From positions 1 through 64,000 of the forward strand of contig JAUYVH010000013.1 in NCBI GenBank assembly GCA_030715135.1: a stretch of DNA of 64,000 nt, in the 5' to 3' direction. The stretch is from Keguizhuia sedimenti (GTDB taxonomy: Bacteria; Pseudomonadota; Gammaproteobacteria; Burkholderiales; Burkholderiaceae_D). Each line of letters begins with the position of its first letter. Position 1 is the stretch's first letter. Positions 54,857 through 63,606 of this stretch are shown piece by piece. The notes beneath the pieces were generated by a model. The model was not told the DNA's origin. It saw nothing but the letters and a program-made list of their open reading frames with translations, and did no database searches. Position numbers and translations under genes: made by a program.

Positions 54857-55174
54857 ATGGACAGGATTCGCAAACAGATTGCCATTACAGCTTCAGCCGG
54901 CGCCTTGTTTCTCGGCATGATTACTTTCACGGGCAATGCATTTGCAGATGAAACGGCAGGGCAGAAAATCGACCGTATCGCGCAAAAAACTGCAGGCGGC
55001 ATCCGGAAAGGCGCCGAGTGGACAGGAAATGGAATCAGGAAAGGCGCGACCGCGACAGGCGAAGGCATTTCCAAAGGTGTTACCTATGCTGCCGGCGGCA
55101 TCAGGAAAGCTGCGCAGAAAACCGGAGAAGCGTTTGAAAAAGTCGGGAGCAAGCTTCAGCAGTCATCGAGCTGA
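54857..55174 (+). CDS. exported small protein with five 11-residue helical repeats
   Basis: 105 residues from the ATG at 54857, with GGAGA upstream. The signal peptide ends AFA (residue 30). Residues 45-99 are five exact 11-residue units of the type TxxGIRKGAxx. Apolipoproteins, synuclein and LEA-type proteins use 11-mers to build amphipathic helices, with three turns per repeat, that bind lipid membranes. Here each unit carries a Lys/Arg pair or equivalent and a hydrophobic position. The function is unknown; membrane or envelope binding is the simplest guess. It is isolated between the dehydrogenase and the Crp/Fnr genes. Confidence 0.75.
   Translation: MDRIRKQIAITASAGALFLGMITFTGNAFADETAGQKIDRIAQKTAGGIRKGAEWTGNGIRKGATATGEGISKGVTYAAGGIRKAAQKTGEAFEKVGSKLQQSSS
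54989..55153 (+). repeat. five 33-bp units encoding 11-mers
   Basis: The units are TAGGIRKGAEW, TGNGIRKGATA, TGEGISKGVTY, AAGGIRKAAQK and TGEAFEKVGSK. The period is exactly 33 bases without indels, and the codons differ between units, so the conservation is at protein level. Confidence 0.85.
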
Positions 55175-55256
55175 GCGGCTTGCCGGGTGTACGGCAATGC
55201 CCGACAACGTCCGGGCCGGTGCCGGTTCAACGCCAGCTCATCATTCATAACGGCGC

Positions 55257-56006
55257 TCATCCTGGCTTTACCTGCTTTTCCGGCCATCCGGTATTCTGGC
55301 CGAGAATCCTGAGAAATTGCTGTTTCACCACGCCATAGCATTCGCAGCTCGCTTCTTCCAGCCCTTCCCTGTCCACCACCGTGACCGTTCCCCTGTTGTA
55401 TTTGATCAGCCCAGCCTGCTGAAACGCACGTGCAACCAGGGTAATGCTCGGACGGTGAACGCCCAGCATGATGGCAAGAAATTCCTGCGTAATGTGGAAT
55501 TCGTCACCCTTCACCCGGTCATGGCTCATCAGGATCCATCTGGCGAAACGCTCCTCTGTGGAATGCAGCCGGTTGCATGCGACCGACTGCGACACCTGAC
55601 TGAGATATGCCTGCAGATAGCGATAGCAAAGGCGCTTCAGTTCGGGCAAACGCTCGAGCGCTTCCATGAATTTGCGTACCGGCATGCGCAGGCTTTCGCC
55701 GGCGATCTGGCATATCGTCGTCTCAACAGCCGTCATTCCACCGGTCAGCGTATCCACCGTGGACATTCCTTCATTGCCGACGGTTCCGACCTCCACAGCG
55801 GCGCCATCCTCCATGATCGCCAACACGGAATGTTCGCCCGACAAGGGAAAGTAGGTATATTCAATCTCCTTATTCCTCTCGAACATAATGGTTCTCAAGG
55901 GAGTAGGAAAGAATTCAAGATGCGGCCGGATGGCCTGATATTCATTTTCCGGCAAATGCGAAAGAATATAGTTTTCGCATTCGCCTGCAACTGCGGGAAT
56001 TGACAT
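55257..56006 (-). CDS. Crp/Fnr-family regulator
   Basis: 249 residues. A beta-roll (about 20-130) is followed by a dimer helix and a winged helix-turn-helix with MLGVHRPSITLVARAF. The recognition helix lacks the E-x2-S-R signature, so its sites differ from the TTGAT type. CNMP-binding arginine/glutamate pairs are not evident, so the effector is unknown. It is divergent from the histidine kinase at 56234 with 227 bases between starts. The pair may be a regulatory unit, but nothing proves it. Confidence 0.88.
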   Translation of the reverse strand: MSIPAVAGECENYILSHLPENEYQAIRPHLEFFPTPLRTIMFERNKEIEYTYFPLSGEHSVLAIMEDGAAVEVGTVGNEGMSTVDTLTGGMTAVETTICQIAGESLRMPVRKFMEALERLPELKRLCYRYLQAYLSQVSQSVACNRLHSTEERFARWILMSHDRVKGDEFHITQEFLAIMLGVHRPSITLVARAFQQAGLIKYNRGTVTVVDREGLEEASCECYGVVKQQFLRILGQNTGWPEKQVKPG

Positions 56007-56233
56007 TTCCTTACCTGGATTGCTGGTTTTTAAGAAAGGGCATCTTCTCTATCAAACCGAAGATGAGCTGACCCATTCCAGCATAAATCGCAATATTCCG
56101 CCCTGACACACATCAGAGCACCGAGTTTATTTCACAAGAGAAATGTACGAATGTATACCGAAAAGATCGGACATATTCCATAAACTGCCAGCGCCGCTTA
56201 ATCAACAAAAAACACTCTGGCGTGACGCACAAC

Positions 56234-57385
56234 ATGAGACTTTCCGAGTTCATCTTAAAAAATATCGAAACCATTCTCCAGGAATGGGAAGACTTTGCAA
56301 GGAGCATACAGCCTGCGCATCGGGATATGGATGCAGTAGAGCTGCGCGACCATGCCGAAGAATTGCTCAAAGCCATTGCGGTCGATCTTCTCACTCCTCA
56401 AAGCGAAACGGAACGCGACCAGAAAGCCAAGGGAAAAGGGCTGCGCTTAGGCAGCGATACGGCGGCGGAGATCCACGCCGATACGCGCCTGAATTCCGGA
56501 TTTACCCTGGATCAACTAGTCGCCGAATACCGTGCATTGCGCGCCAGCGTATTGCGCCTTTGGCTGAATGAAAAGAAAACGACCGAATGCTACGAGGTAG
56601 AGGATATCAACCGGTTCAATGAAGCAGTCGATCAGGGATTAAGCGAATCCTTGGCCCGCTATTCCAAACAGGCCCAGCAAGCGCGGGACATTTTTGTCGG
56701 AGTCATCGGACACGATCTTCGCACGCCCTTGCAGGCAATCGGGCAAGGCGCCGAGTTTCTGATGCGCACGGCAAACGATGCCGGCGTAGTCCGGGTAGGC
56801 TCACGTATTTTCAACAGCACCAACCGCATGAGTGCAATCCTGGATAATCTTCTGGATTTCACCATGAGCAGGACCACCGGAATTCAGCTCACGCGCAGGC
56901 ATACCGATCTCGCCGCCCTGGCAGAACAAGTCGTGGAAGAGTTTCGCTTTTCCAATCCGGTACGGACGATACGGCTGGATACAAGCGGCGATGCTACCGG
57001 ATATGTAGATCCGACAAGAATGGGACAGGTCGTGCAGAACCTGGTCTCGAATGCGCTGCAATATAGTCCCGCGGACAGTGATGTAAGCGTTTCGATATCG
57101 GGCAACGAGGATCTGCTTAGCCTTACCGTTCACAATCACGGCCAGGCTATCGAGACCAACGCGCAAAAACATATTTTTGATCCGCTGCTGCGCTATGCCG
57201 ACCATCATGACGATAAGCAAGGGAACAGGAACCTGGGGCTTGGCCTTTTCATCGTCAAGGAAATCGTATCCGCGCACCTTGGAACGATAGGCGTCACATC
57301 CTGTCCCAATGAAGGAACGGCGTTTACAGTCCGGCTTCCGAAACCGAATGAAAAAAGCGTATCAGGCTGCTCGGCATTCGCCTGA
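56234..57385 (+). CDS. soluble sensor histidine kinase with RsbRD-like N-terminus
   Basis: 383 residues from the ATG at 56234. The helical N-terminal part (about 1-140), with LSEFILKNIETILQEWEDFA and ARLNSGFTLDQLVAEY-like segments, resembles the RsbRD/globin-like sensor-type N-terminus of kinases of this class. HisKA has GHDLRTPLQAIGQ (His160), and the ATPase domain has NLVSNALQYSP and NLGLGLFIVKEI. No membrane helix, so it is cytosolic. No response regulator gene is adjacent. It is divergent from the Crp/Fnr gene. A histidine-rich stretch (RYADHHDDK) sits in the ATP-lid region. Confidence 0.9.
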   Translation: MRLSEFILKNIETILQEWEDFARSIQPAHRDMDAVELRDHAEELLKAIAVDLLTPQSETERDQKAKGKGLRLGSDTAAEIHADTRLNSGFTLDQLVAEYRALRASVLRLWLNEKKTTECYEVEDINRFNEAVDQGLSESLARYSKQAQQARDIFVGVIGHDLRTPLQAIGQGAEFLMRTANDAGVVRVGSRIFNSTNRMSAILDNLLDFTMSRTTGIQLTRRHTDLAALAEQVVEEFRFSNPVRTIRLDTSGDATGYVDPTRMGQVVQNLVSNALQYSPADSDVSVSISGNEDLLSLTVHNHGQAIETNAQKHIFDPLLRYADHHDDKQGNRNLGLGLFIVKEIVSAHLGTIGVTSCPNEGTAFTVRLPKPNEKSVSGCSAFA

Positions 57386-57475
57386 TTATTCGCCTGAGTC
57401 ATTGCCCTGATCGGGCATATGAATCGCCGGAATCTCGCTGCCTGCGCCGGTATACGCGGCTCAATTCGTCTTTGA

Positions 57476-57507
57476 CTGATGCGACTGCATACGCCGCGTC
57501 GCATCAG
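57476..57507. other. perfect 10-bp inverted repeat
   Basis: CTGATGCGAC (57476-57485) pairs with GTCGCATCAG (57498-57507) around a 12-base loop, in the gap between the kinase and the methyltransferase gene. No T-run follows, so it is not a typical terminator. It could be an operator or a leader hairpin of the methyltransferase gene, 35 bases before its start. Confidence 0.55.
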
Positions 57508-57541
57508 AATTGCCAAAGCGCGGAGGAGCGGGGAGAAACGG

Positions 57542-58153
57542 ATGCCAGGTCACCACAATGATTACTTGATATCGGCAGCGCGCCGCAAGCTGCTGCGCGC
57601 ATGCTTTTCCGTCGTAGGTGCAAGCCTGTTTGCTTCGATAGCCAGGTCCCAGGCTCTGCCCTCGGGGCGGCTGGACGTCCCATACGAGCCGACACCGCAG
57701 CCAATGGTCGAACGAATGCTTGCGATTGCCGGAGTCAATGCAGGCGATCTGTTATATGACCTGGGCTGCGGGGATGGACGCATCGTCATAACCGCTGCAA
57801 AAAAATACGGTGCGCGCGGCGTCGGCATCGACCTTGATCCGCAGCGTATCCAGGAAGCGCAGGCAAACGCCAGGCTTGCTCAGGTCGAAGACAAGGTAAA
57901 GTTTCAGGTGGGCGATCTGTTCAATACCGACTTTTCCGCTGCTACGGTAGTGACCCTTTTTCTTTGGCCGCACATCAACCGCAAGCTGCGCCCTGAACTC
58001 TGGCGTCAACTGCGAGTCGGCACACGGGTTGTCTCCTATGTATGGGATATGGGCGCAGAATGGCCGCCGGAGCGAACTGAGACCATCAATGGCAAGAAAA
58101 TCCATTATTGGACGATCGGACCTGAGGAAAAACGCCTGGCTGCCGGTATATAG
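57542..58153 (+). CDS. class I SAM-dependent methyltransferase with predicted export signal
   Basis: 203 residues from the ATG at 57542. The N-terminus has ARRKLLRACFSVVGASLFAS ending near SQA, with paired arginines, so it looks like a Tat- or Sec-type signal or anchor. Then comes the methyltransferase core: motif I LYDLGCGDGRIV, then GVGIDLDPQRI, and motif for ligand contact near GDLFNTDF. S-adenosylmethionine is thought to be confined to the cytoplasm, so an exported enzyme is odd; membrane anchoring facing inwards is an alternative. The acceptor is unknown. A 10-bp dyad lies just upstream. Confidence 0.78.
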   Translation: MPGHHNDYLISAARRKLLRACFSVVGASLFASIARSQALPSGRLDVPYEPTPQPMVERMLAIAGVNAGDLLYDLGCGDGRIVITAAKKYGARGVGIDLDPQRIQEAQANARLAQVEDKVKFQVGDLFNTDFSAATVVTLFLWPHINRKLRPELWRQLRVGTRVVSYVWDMGAEWPPERTETINGKKIHYWTIGPEEKRLAAGI

Positions 58154-58295
58154 GCCAATGCCTGCCGCGCCATCCGGACAGCGCATGATGGCCTGCCGTG
58201 TAGACGTTCGCATACCCAAGAAATCCTGCCCGGGATTGCGCGCCCGCTTCATGCGGCTTGTTTCTGCAATCCTGCCCGTTTCTCCATGCCTGAAC

Positions 58296-59525
58296 TCAGG
58301 TGGGCAACTTGGTCTTTGGCGAATCGGAGCATTCCGATGAAGTGCCCAGCCAATGCTGCTTATGTCTTTGCCAGGCCATTTTTATTGCGTCCAGCGAATG
58401 GATCACGCTTTCGACCGGTTTCATGATTGCATTGTCCCGGCGCCGCATTTCCTTGACCCACAAGCGCATCTTGCGGTCATAGCAATGAAAGAGATTGCTT
58501 AATACCAGATTCGCATTCCTAAGCATTTGTCTGCGCGAGCGGAAAATTGAAACATGTTCCAAGTCATGCTGAACGCCGCCGAGCCGGTACTTGTAGTCGC
58601 TTTGCCCCCAAAGAAAATGATATTCCTTTCCTCCCAGTGCGATGCACTTGCATATCGTGATGAAGCAGCAGATGGTTCCGAGACGGTAGTCGTTATATTC
58701 CGGCGCGTGTGCAATTACTTCTAGAAAATAATTATCGTTGACGCGATAATTGATCGTGCCGGCGCAGATGCGGCCGTCAATCGTAATCAAGTTCACCATG
58801 CCGCATATGCGCGCCAGTTCGAGCATGCGCTGCCTGTCGATGGCGGTCCAGGGCGTCAGTTTGCCTTTGCCCTCCATGCGAGACCGGTTCAGCTCAAGAA
58901 TTTCATGAATATGGCTTTCCTGAATTTCATGCCTGGTGTAAGTCTCGTAACACAGCGCAGGAAAAGCGCGCTTAAGCTTGTTCTGATACCGGTTCAGATA
59001 ATTGCGCGTGGACTTCCCGAGACCTGCCATATACTCCTCTGCGCTGGAAGGCAAACCCAGGACGATGTCTTCCAGGCAGTTGAAACGCTGCAAGGGAAAA
59101 CCATGCGTCTTGCCTTCAAGCGACACGGCATGCAAGGAAATGACATTTACTGACGGATAGGTACGGAAGACGTGCTGTGCAAACCGATCGATCTCGATGG
59201 CGGCGAACTGAGTCGCCTCGTTGAGAATCCGTACATGCGTGCCCGCGGTCCTATAAAGCAGCACCGCAAGCACTTGCTCATCCTTGCACGCAATGTATGT
59301 ATGGATGCCCATGGTGCCGTTATAAATCCGGTAATGGGCAAGCGATGAAAAGATATTGCCGTACAAACGCTCCAGCAAAATTTCCGCGAACGCCGGAACG
59401 GCATTCATGTAATTCAATATGGTAATGCCATCATGAACCTCGATATGTATATCGATCGCATCCGCTGCCCCTACCGCAATGGACTCTTCAAGCAAAGCCT
59501 GCAAATTCTTGTTAACAAAACCCAC
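58296..59525 (-). CDS. FemAB/BioF2-type GNAT-fold acyltransferase
   Basis: 409 residues. I chose the GTG at 59525 because AAGGAG lies eight bases upstream; 23 more codons are open. The C-terminal half has GRICAGTINYRVNDNYFLEV and LWGQSDYKYRLGG, typical of the GNAT-like fold in FemAB/BioF2 proteins that add amino acids or acyl groups, including those linked to polysaccharide or exosortase loci. The N-terminal half is less conserved. A small ORF at 59545-59733 ends 19 bases upstream, so the two may be coupled. Confidence 0.78.
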   Translation of the reverse strand: MGFVNKNLQALLEESIAVGAADAIDIHIEVHDGITILNYMNAVPAFAEILLERLYGNIFSSLAHYRIYNGTMGIHTYIACKDEQVLAVLLYRTAGTHVRILNEATQFAAIEIDRFAQHVFRTYPSVNVISLHAVSLEGKTHGFPLQRFNCLEDIVLGLPSSAEEYMAGLGKSTRNYLNRYQNKLKRAFPALCYETYTRHEIQESHIHEILELNRSRMEGKGKLTPWTAIDRQRMLELARICGMVNLITIDGRICAGTINYRVNDNYFLEVIAHAPEYNDYRLGTICCFITICKCIALGGKEYHFLWGQSDYKYRLGGVQHDLEHVSIFRSRRQMLRNANLVLSNLFHCYDRKMRLWVKEMRRRDNAIMKPVESVIHSLDAIKMAWQRHKQHWLGTSSECSDSPKTKLPT

Positions 59526-59544
59526 TCCACATTCTCCTTGTCTA

Positions 59545-59733
59545 TTATTTGTCTGGCACCGGAAGAACAATTGAGGTCGACATGCCGAAAGCATGCGATG
59601 CTTTCGTCGATTGATTGGACAAGCTGAGACGGGATCGCACTGTTCGCATAACAGTTTCAGCAGACCCCATGCATTGATGAATGGAATCAGGAGGACTTTG
59701 CATGCATTGCTTCTTCACTGCTTTCGCTTCCAT
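59545..59733 (-). CDS. possible small ORF upstream of the FemAB-like gene
   Basis: 62 residues, ATG at 59733 with AAGGAG eight bases upstream. The peptide has two cysteines (KQCMQ, HQCMG), is polar, and has no signal peptide or helix. Its stop lies 19 bases before the FemAB-like start, and the ribosome site of that gene falls in the gap. The pairing could mean a precursor peptide and its modifying enzyme, or a leader peptide. The ORF may also be chance. Confidence 0.4.
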   Translation of the reverse strand: MEAKAVKKQCMQSPPDSIHQCMGSAETVMRTVRSRLSLSNQSTKASHAFGMSTSIVLPVPDK

Positions 59734-60065
59734 GCTGTGCGCTCCTTAACCAAGTGGATGTAAGGAGTGGAAATGTGCAGGCACAGTTCCATATCAAATT
59801 TGTTTCAAGATTTTCAAATGATTTTTGTCAAAGTATTCATGTTTTCTTCAGAATCATTTATTCATGCCCGCTTTTATTCATGCAATTGATAACCCATCGC
59901 TGGCGGATACAACTTGCACGAAACGCATCTGCATAGGATGCCGGTATTCACGCAAGCAGGAATTTCGTTAACAATGCCTGTTACGCTGCATTCCGCAACA
60001 AACCCGGCACAGGTCATGGATCATTCCTATAAAGCCGGCAATCCGCTTCCAGTTGCCTTTTTAAA
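59734..60065. other. AT-rich intergenic region
   Basis: These 332 bases lie between the alpha/beta hydrolase gene and the small ORF, both leftward. No gene is seen. AT-rich part near 59780-59880 has an imperfect dyad, ATTTG and CAAAT around 59797-59820, and is a likely promoter for the leftward pair. Confidence 0.4.
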
Positions 60066-61118
60066 TCACGCCCGGAAAAGTGCTTGTTCGGCATTTTCTT
60101 TCCGCATCACGGGCATTTCACTTTTCAGCGCCGCCGCATCTACCGCTTCCATGACTTGATCCGGTGCGACATGATGCACCATGTGCCCGGCACCAGCGAT
60201 CAAGCGAAGCTCGCTTTCCGGAAGCTCATCATGCAAGCGCTGCGAATGCTTGGATACATAAGTCATGCGGTCCTCGCTCCCCGCAAGAATCATCAGCGGC
60301 ACACGTAAATCCTTGTATCGCTTCCTTAACGACATGACAGATGGGATGGCATACGTGAACTCTTCCGCGCTTGCTCGAATCTGCAAAGGCCTTGCTGCCA
60401 TCCAGACAGGAAAATTCTTGAAGTGCGGCGGCACGGCATTCGGATGAAATATGCGCTTTGCAAGAAACGGCCACATCATGCGCATCATGATGGGAGTGGT
60501 GGTGTAGCGCATGACATCGCCGATGACGGGGACAAGGCGCTGCGCGGCAATCGGAACTTCGGGCCGAAGCGTCGGATAATAATAACCGCTGGCCAGAACA
60601 AGGCTACGTACGGACTCCGGATAATCGAGCGCCAGCGCCATCGCAACCAATGTCCCCCACGAATGTCCCAGCACAATCGCCTGCGATACGCCGATTTGTT
60701 CGAGAGCCTCATGAATCAGTTCTGCCTGAGCCTGAGGTCCCCACAGTCTATTGCGCGGACGTTCGCTGTAGCCGTATCCCGGGCGGTCGAACACAATGAC
60801 GCGATAATTCTGAGCGGCCAATTCGACCAGACCGCTCAAGCAGAAATCCTGTGCCATGGCGGTGCTGCCGTGAAGTAACACCAAAGGCGTGCCCGACCCG
60901 CGCTCCACGTAATGCAGTCTTACTCCATTTACGTGAATGAATTTACCCTGCGGGGGATTTTCCCATTCGGCTCTTTTTTTCTTGTGATTGACATACAAGG
61001 CGGCCGATGTCAACGCCACACCCATGCTTAACCATCTCCAGTTCCGGCTGCTTTGAGAATTTTCAGCAGGCGCTCGTCTGCCGTTGGTGAACTGCACGCT
61101 TTTCGGTAATTTTTTCAT
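60066..61118 (-). CDS. alpha/beta-hydrolase, membrane-anchored
   Basis: 350 residues. A hydrophobic stretch (WLSMGVALTSAALYV, about 29-43) could be a signal anchor. The fold has the oxyanion HGST (83-86), nucleophile Ser153 in GHSWG, Asp283 and His312. It is related to epoxide hydrolase/haloperoxidase-type and lipase-like enzymes; the substrate is unknown. A basic patch (KKKRAEW) sits after the anchor. It precedes the FemAB-like pair on the same strand, but 332 bases apart. Confidence 0.87.
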   Translation of the reverse strand: MKKLPKSVQFTNGRRAPAENSQSSRNWRWLSMGVALTSAALYVNHKKKRAEWENPPQGKFIHVNGVRLHYVERGSGTPLVLLHGSTAMAQDFCLSGLVELAAQNYRVIVFDRPGYGYSERPRNRLWGPQAQAELIHEALEQIGVSQAIVLGHSWGTLVAMALALDYPESVRSLVLASGYYYPTLRPEVPIAAQRLVPVIGDVMRYTTTPIMMRMMWPFLAKRIFHPNAVPPHFKNFPVWMAARPLQIRASAEEFTYAIPSVMSLRKRYKDLRVPLMILAGSEDRMTYVSKHSQRLHDELPESELRLIAGAGHMVHHVAPDQVMEAVDAAALKSEMPVMRKENAEQALFRA

Positions 61119-61361
61119 GGCATCTTTGTTGATAAGTATGAAACTTAGAACAGTGTTTTTTCAGGCAGTTCGCAGATATTTCTGCCTTTCTTTATTTTAT
61201 TTATGCAATACGCATGATTTCCCGCTCAAGTTCTGCCATGAATATGAATTTCCCGGGCGTGCATCGCCTGGTCGGCGCCTGAATAGTGGAACTCTTGAAT
61301 GGAATAGAAGACCAATCGAAACTATTATTCCAAGTCTTATTCCACATGAGGAGATGTCGCC

Positions 61362-61685
61362 ATGCAAGCAAGCCAAGTGAAATCGGAATTCCCTTCCATT
61401 AAACGCAGCGTTGATCAGGCAGCACAGTTATGCCAGACGTCTAATGACGTTCCGGAAAACGTGCGCGGCGCGCTGGAACAGCTGAATCGTCAAGCATCCG
61501 AGGCAAGTCGCTTTCTAGAGCAGGAAACCAATGACGAAAAAATTTTGCAATGCATCGACGAGCTCGAAGAATTAGGCGACCAGGCAAAAAACGCATGCCG
61601 TTCTTCACAAGTCAATGAGCAAGTCGCGGAGGCGGTGGTGAAGGCGCACGACGCCATTTCGGATTTGCAACGGCGCCTGCATTAA
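61362..61685 (+). CDS. small helical protein of unknown function
   Basis: 107 residues with AGGAGATG before the ATG. The sequence is nearly all helix, charged and rich in Gln and Glu, with two or three cysteines (QLCQ, QCID, ACRS) and no signal peptide. Heptad-like segments (ALEQLNRQASEASRFLEQE) suggest a coiled coil or a four-helix bundle. Not recognised. It is divergent from the hydrolase gene and convergent with the SRPBCC gene. Confidence 0.65.
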   Translation: MQASQVKSEFPSIKRSVDQAAQLCQTSNDVPENVRGALEQLNRQASEASRFLEQETNDEKILQCIDELEELGDQAKNACRSSQVNEQVAEAVVKAHDAISDLQRRLH

Positions 61686-61874
61686 GGCGGAGGCAGGGAA
61701 AATCCTTTTAATGAAGAGAAAGCGCCGCAGGCATGAAAAACTCTGCTATGTCGCAGCATAGCCGCAACGTTCATCCGCGGCAGCGTTTCCCTTAATTGAC
61801 TCGGGAAACAAGCGAGGAGCGCAATTCGCCTTCGCTTGCTTCGCTCAATACGCAGGAACAGTTTGCAGGGCGCT

Positions 61875-62999
61875 CTATACTTCGGGTTCGGGCCGACGGC
61901 GCTGCGCTGCTTTTGCGATTACCTCTGCAGTGGGGATTCCTTCATTCGTCCCATTCGGATCGTCGGTCGGGAATTGGCCGACGCCGCGCGCCGACTCGGA
62001 TTGCTGATCGAAACTGACTTCTTCCGCAATAGAGTCACGATCGCCTTGGGTTCTGCCTTCGGCGCCCTTCGACAAGGAATAATCCGATTGTGCAGTTTTG
62101 TCCTGCGCGCGGCTTAATTCCGATATATGACTGTTTGCAGCGCCTGTACCGGACGATGCGGGGTCACTGCCCTGATCTCCCATGTGGGATGCCGAAAGTA
62201 CCGGAGAGCTTGGGTCCTCGTTACCGGAAAAGCCTTCCGAGCCGGCCGCAAATCCTGAAGCCGGAACCGGATTGCCGGGGCTGCCGCGGTCGCGCTGCAT
62301 CGTCTCAACTGCACGTTGCGATGCAACGGCATGGTTTGCTATGTCGCCGTCACCTTGCTCGCTGCCCTCGATGCTGCCCAGTTTAGCAACTTCATCAATT
62401 CCTTCGCGTCCTCCGGTGCTCCCGGCCTGGCCGGTGCCCTGCGCGATGCCCAGATTCGCGACTGCTCCTGTTTCTTGGGCGGCGGCCCGAGCGGCATTCT
62501 GTCCTTCGCCCGCTCTCGCCGCTTCCCTGGACATGCCGCCCTGTGCAGCCTGGCCATGCTGATTAGCCAGACGGTCCTGATTGCTGCGATTCTCGACCAA
62601 AGACCTGAGGCGCGTCAGATCTTCCCAAATACGCTCGGATAGTTCTGCCTTGATGTCTCCGGCCGGCGTAGTGGGCTCGAGTTCCATTTCCGATACCAGA
62701 GTCAAGGTAAGTCGCGAAGCGGCCGGCCCGACTGGCTGCAATTCAACTCTGCCGGCGTTGTTCGGTCCCGTTTCACTCTGCCAGGCAATGCAATGATCCG
62801 GTACGCATTCCGTAATGGTTGCATCCCATTCGATCGACCTGTCGCTCATCCTGGCCATCCAATGGAGATGCGTATCGTCGCGTTGCTCCACGGACTCGAT
62901 GTCCTTCATGAATTGAGGATACTCTTCAAATTGCGTGAGCTGGCTATACAACGTATGAACTGGCACCCTGATTTCAATTGATCGCTGAACCGATACCAT
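61875..62999 (-). CDS. SRPBCC (cyclase/dehydrase-like) protein with long disordered tail
   Basis: 374 residues with GAGGAG before the ATG. The first 140 residues form an SRPBCC domain (SIEIRVPVHTLYSQLTQFEE, then DRSIEWDATITECVPDHCIAW), as in ubiquinone-binding Coq10 or polyketide cyclase-like proteins. The remaining 230 residues are low-complexity Gly, Ala, Ser, Glu and Gln, with no obvious motif and likely disordered. The tail is unusual for the family. No membrane helix. Confidence 0.85.
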   Translation of the reverse strand: MVSVQRSIEIRVPVHTLYSQLTQFEEYPQFMKDIESVEQRDDTHLHWMARMSDRSIEWDATITECVPDHCIAWQSETGPNNAGRVELQPVGPAASRLTLTLVSEMELEPTTPAGDIKAELSERIWEDLTRLRSLVENRSNQDRLANQHGQAAQGGMSREAARAGEGQNAARAAAQETGAVANLGIAQGTGQAGSTGGREGIDEVAKLGSIEGSEQGDGDIANHAVASQRAVETMQRDRGSPGNPVPASGFAAGSEGFSGNEDPSSPVLSASHMGDQGSDPASSGTGAANSHISELSRAQDKTAQSDYSLSKGAEGRTQGDRDSIAEEVSFDQQSESARGVGQFPTDDPNGTNEGIPTAEVIAKAAQRRRPEPEV

Positions 63000-63275
63000 T
63001 ATCTTTTCTCCTCGTCCAAATATCTAAGAAAAGCGTGACGAACACCTGCCGGATCGAACACCTGTTCAATGTCCGCTTGTGCTTTCCGCATGTAGATCTC
63101 TGATTGAAATTTCCGCAACAAGTTGCCAATCAGTCGCCAATCGGTTGCCGTTCAGTTGCCAGCCGCAAGCGTCAAATGCGGCGCTTTGTCGATATATCGG
63201 CAGGGCATGCCACAAATCCGGGCTGCTGTGCCCTTGCTTGCCCGCAGATTGCGCGCCGCACTTTCTTTTCTACGC

Positions 63276-63518
63276 TCAGACATCCCCGGGGTGCATGCGG
63301 GAGAAGGTGCCATCCTTCAACTCAACATGCAGGTTGTCGCTAACGCCGCTTTGTCTTTGAAAAAGGGAAAGCGCATAGTCGCGCAACGCTGCATCCTGCT
63401 CTGCTTCGCTCAATTCAGCCCACGGTTTTCCGTGATATTGGGAAATTGCCTCTTCCAGTGAAAATTCAACTGAACTTTCTGCTCCATTTCCATGAATGAT
63501 TGCCTTAATTCCATGCAT
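63276..63518 (-). CDS. small protein of unknown function
   Basis: 80 residues with AAGAGG before the ATG at 63518. The sequence looks like a compact alpha/beta domain with HGKPWAELSEAEQDAALRDY in the middle. The strand-like C-terminus (LHVELKDGTF) suggests a small dimer. No known family. It is the second of two small leftward genes at the right edge, 88 bases after the membrane protein gene. Confidence 0.55.
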   Translation of the reverse strand: MHGIKAIIHGNGAESSVEFSLEEAISQYHGKPWAELSEAEQDAALRDYALSLFQRQSGVSDNLHVELKDGTFSRMHPGDV

Positions 63519-63606
63519 AACCAGCCTCTTGAGTCGAATGAATAAAATGGATCATGCAAGGGCAAGCGAAACACATGCCAGTGGACAGAGGGCACGGCAC
63601 TTTCAC

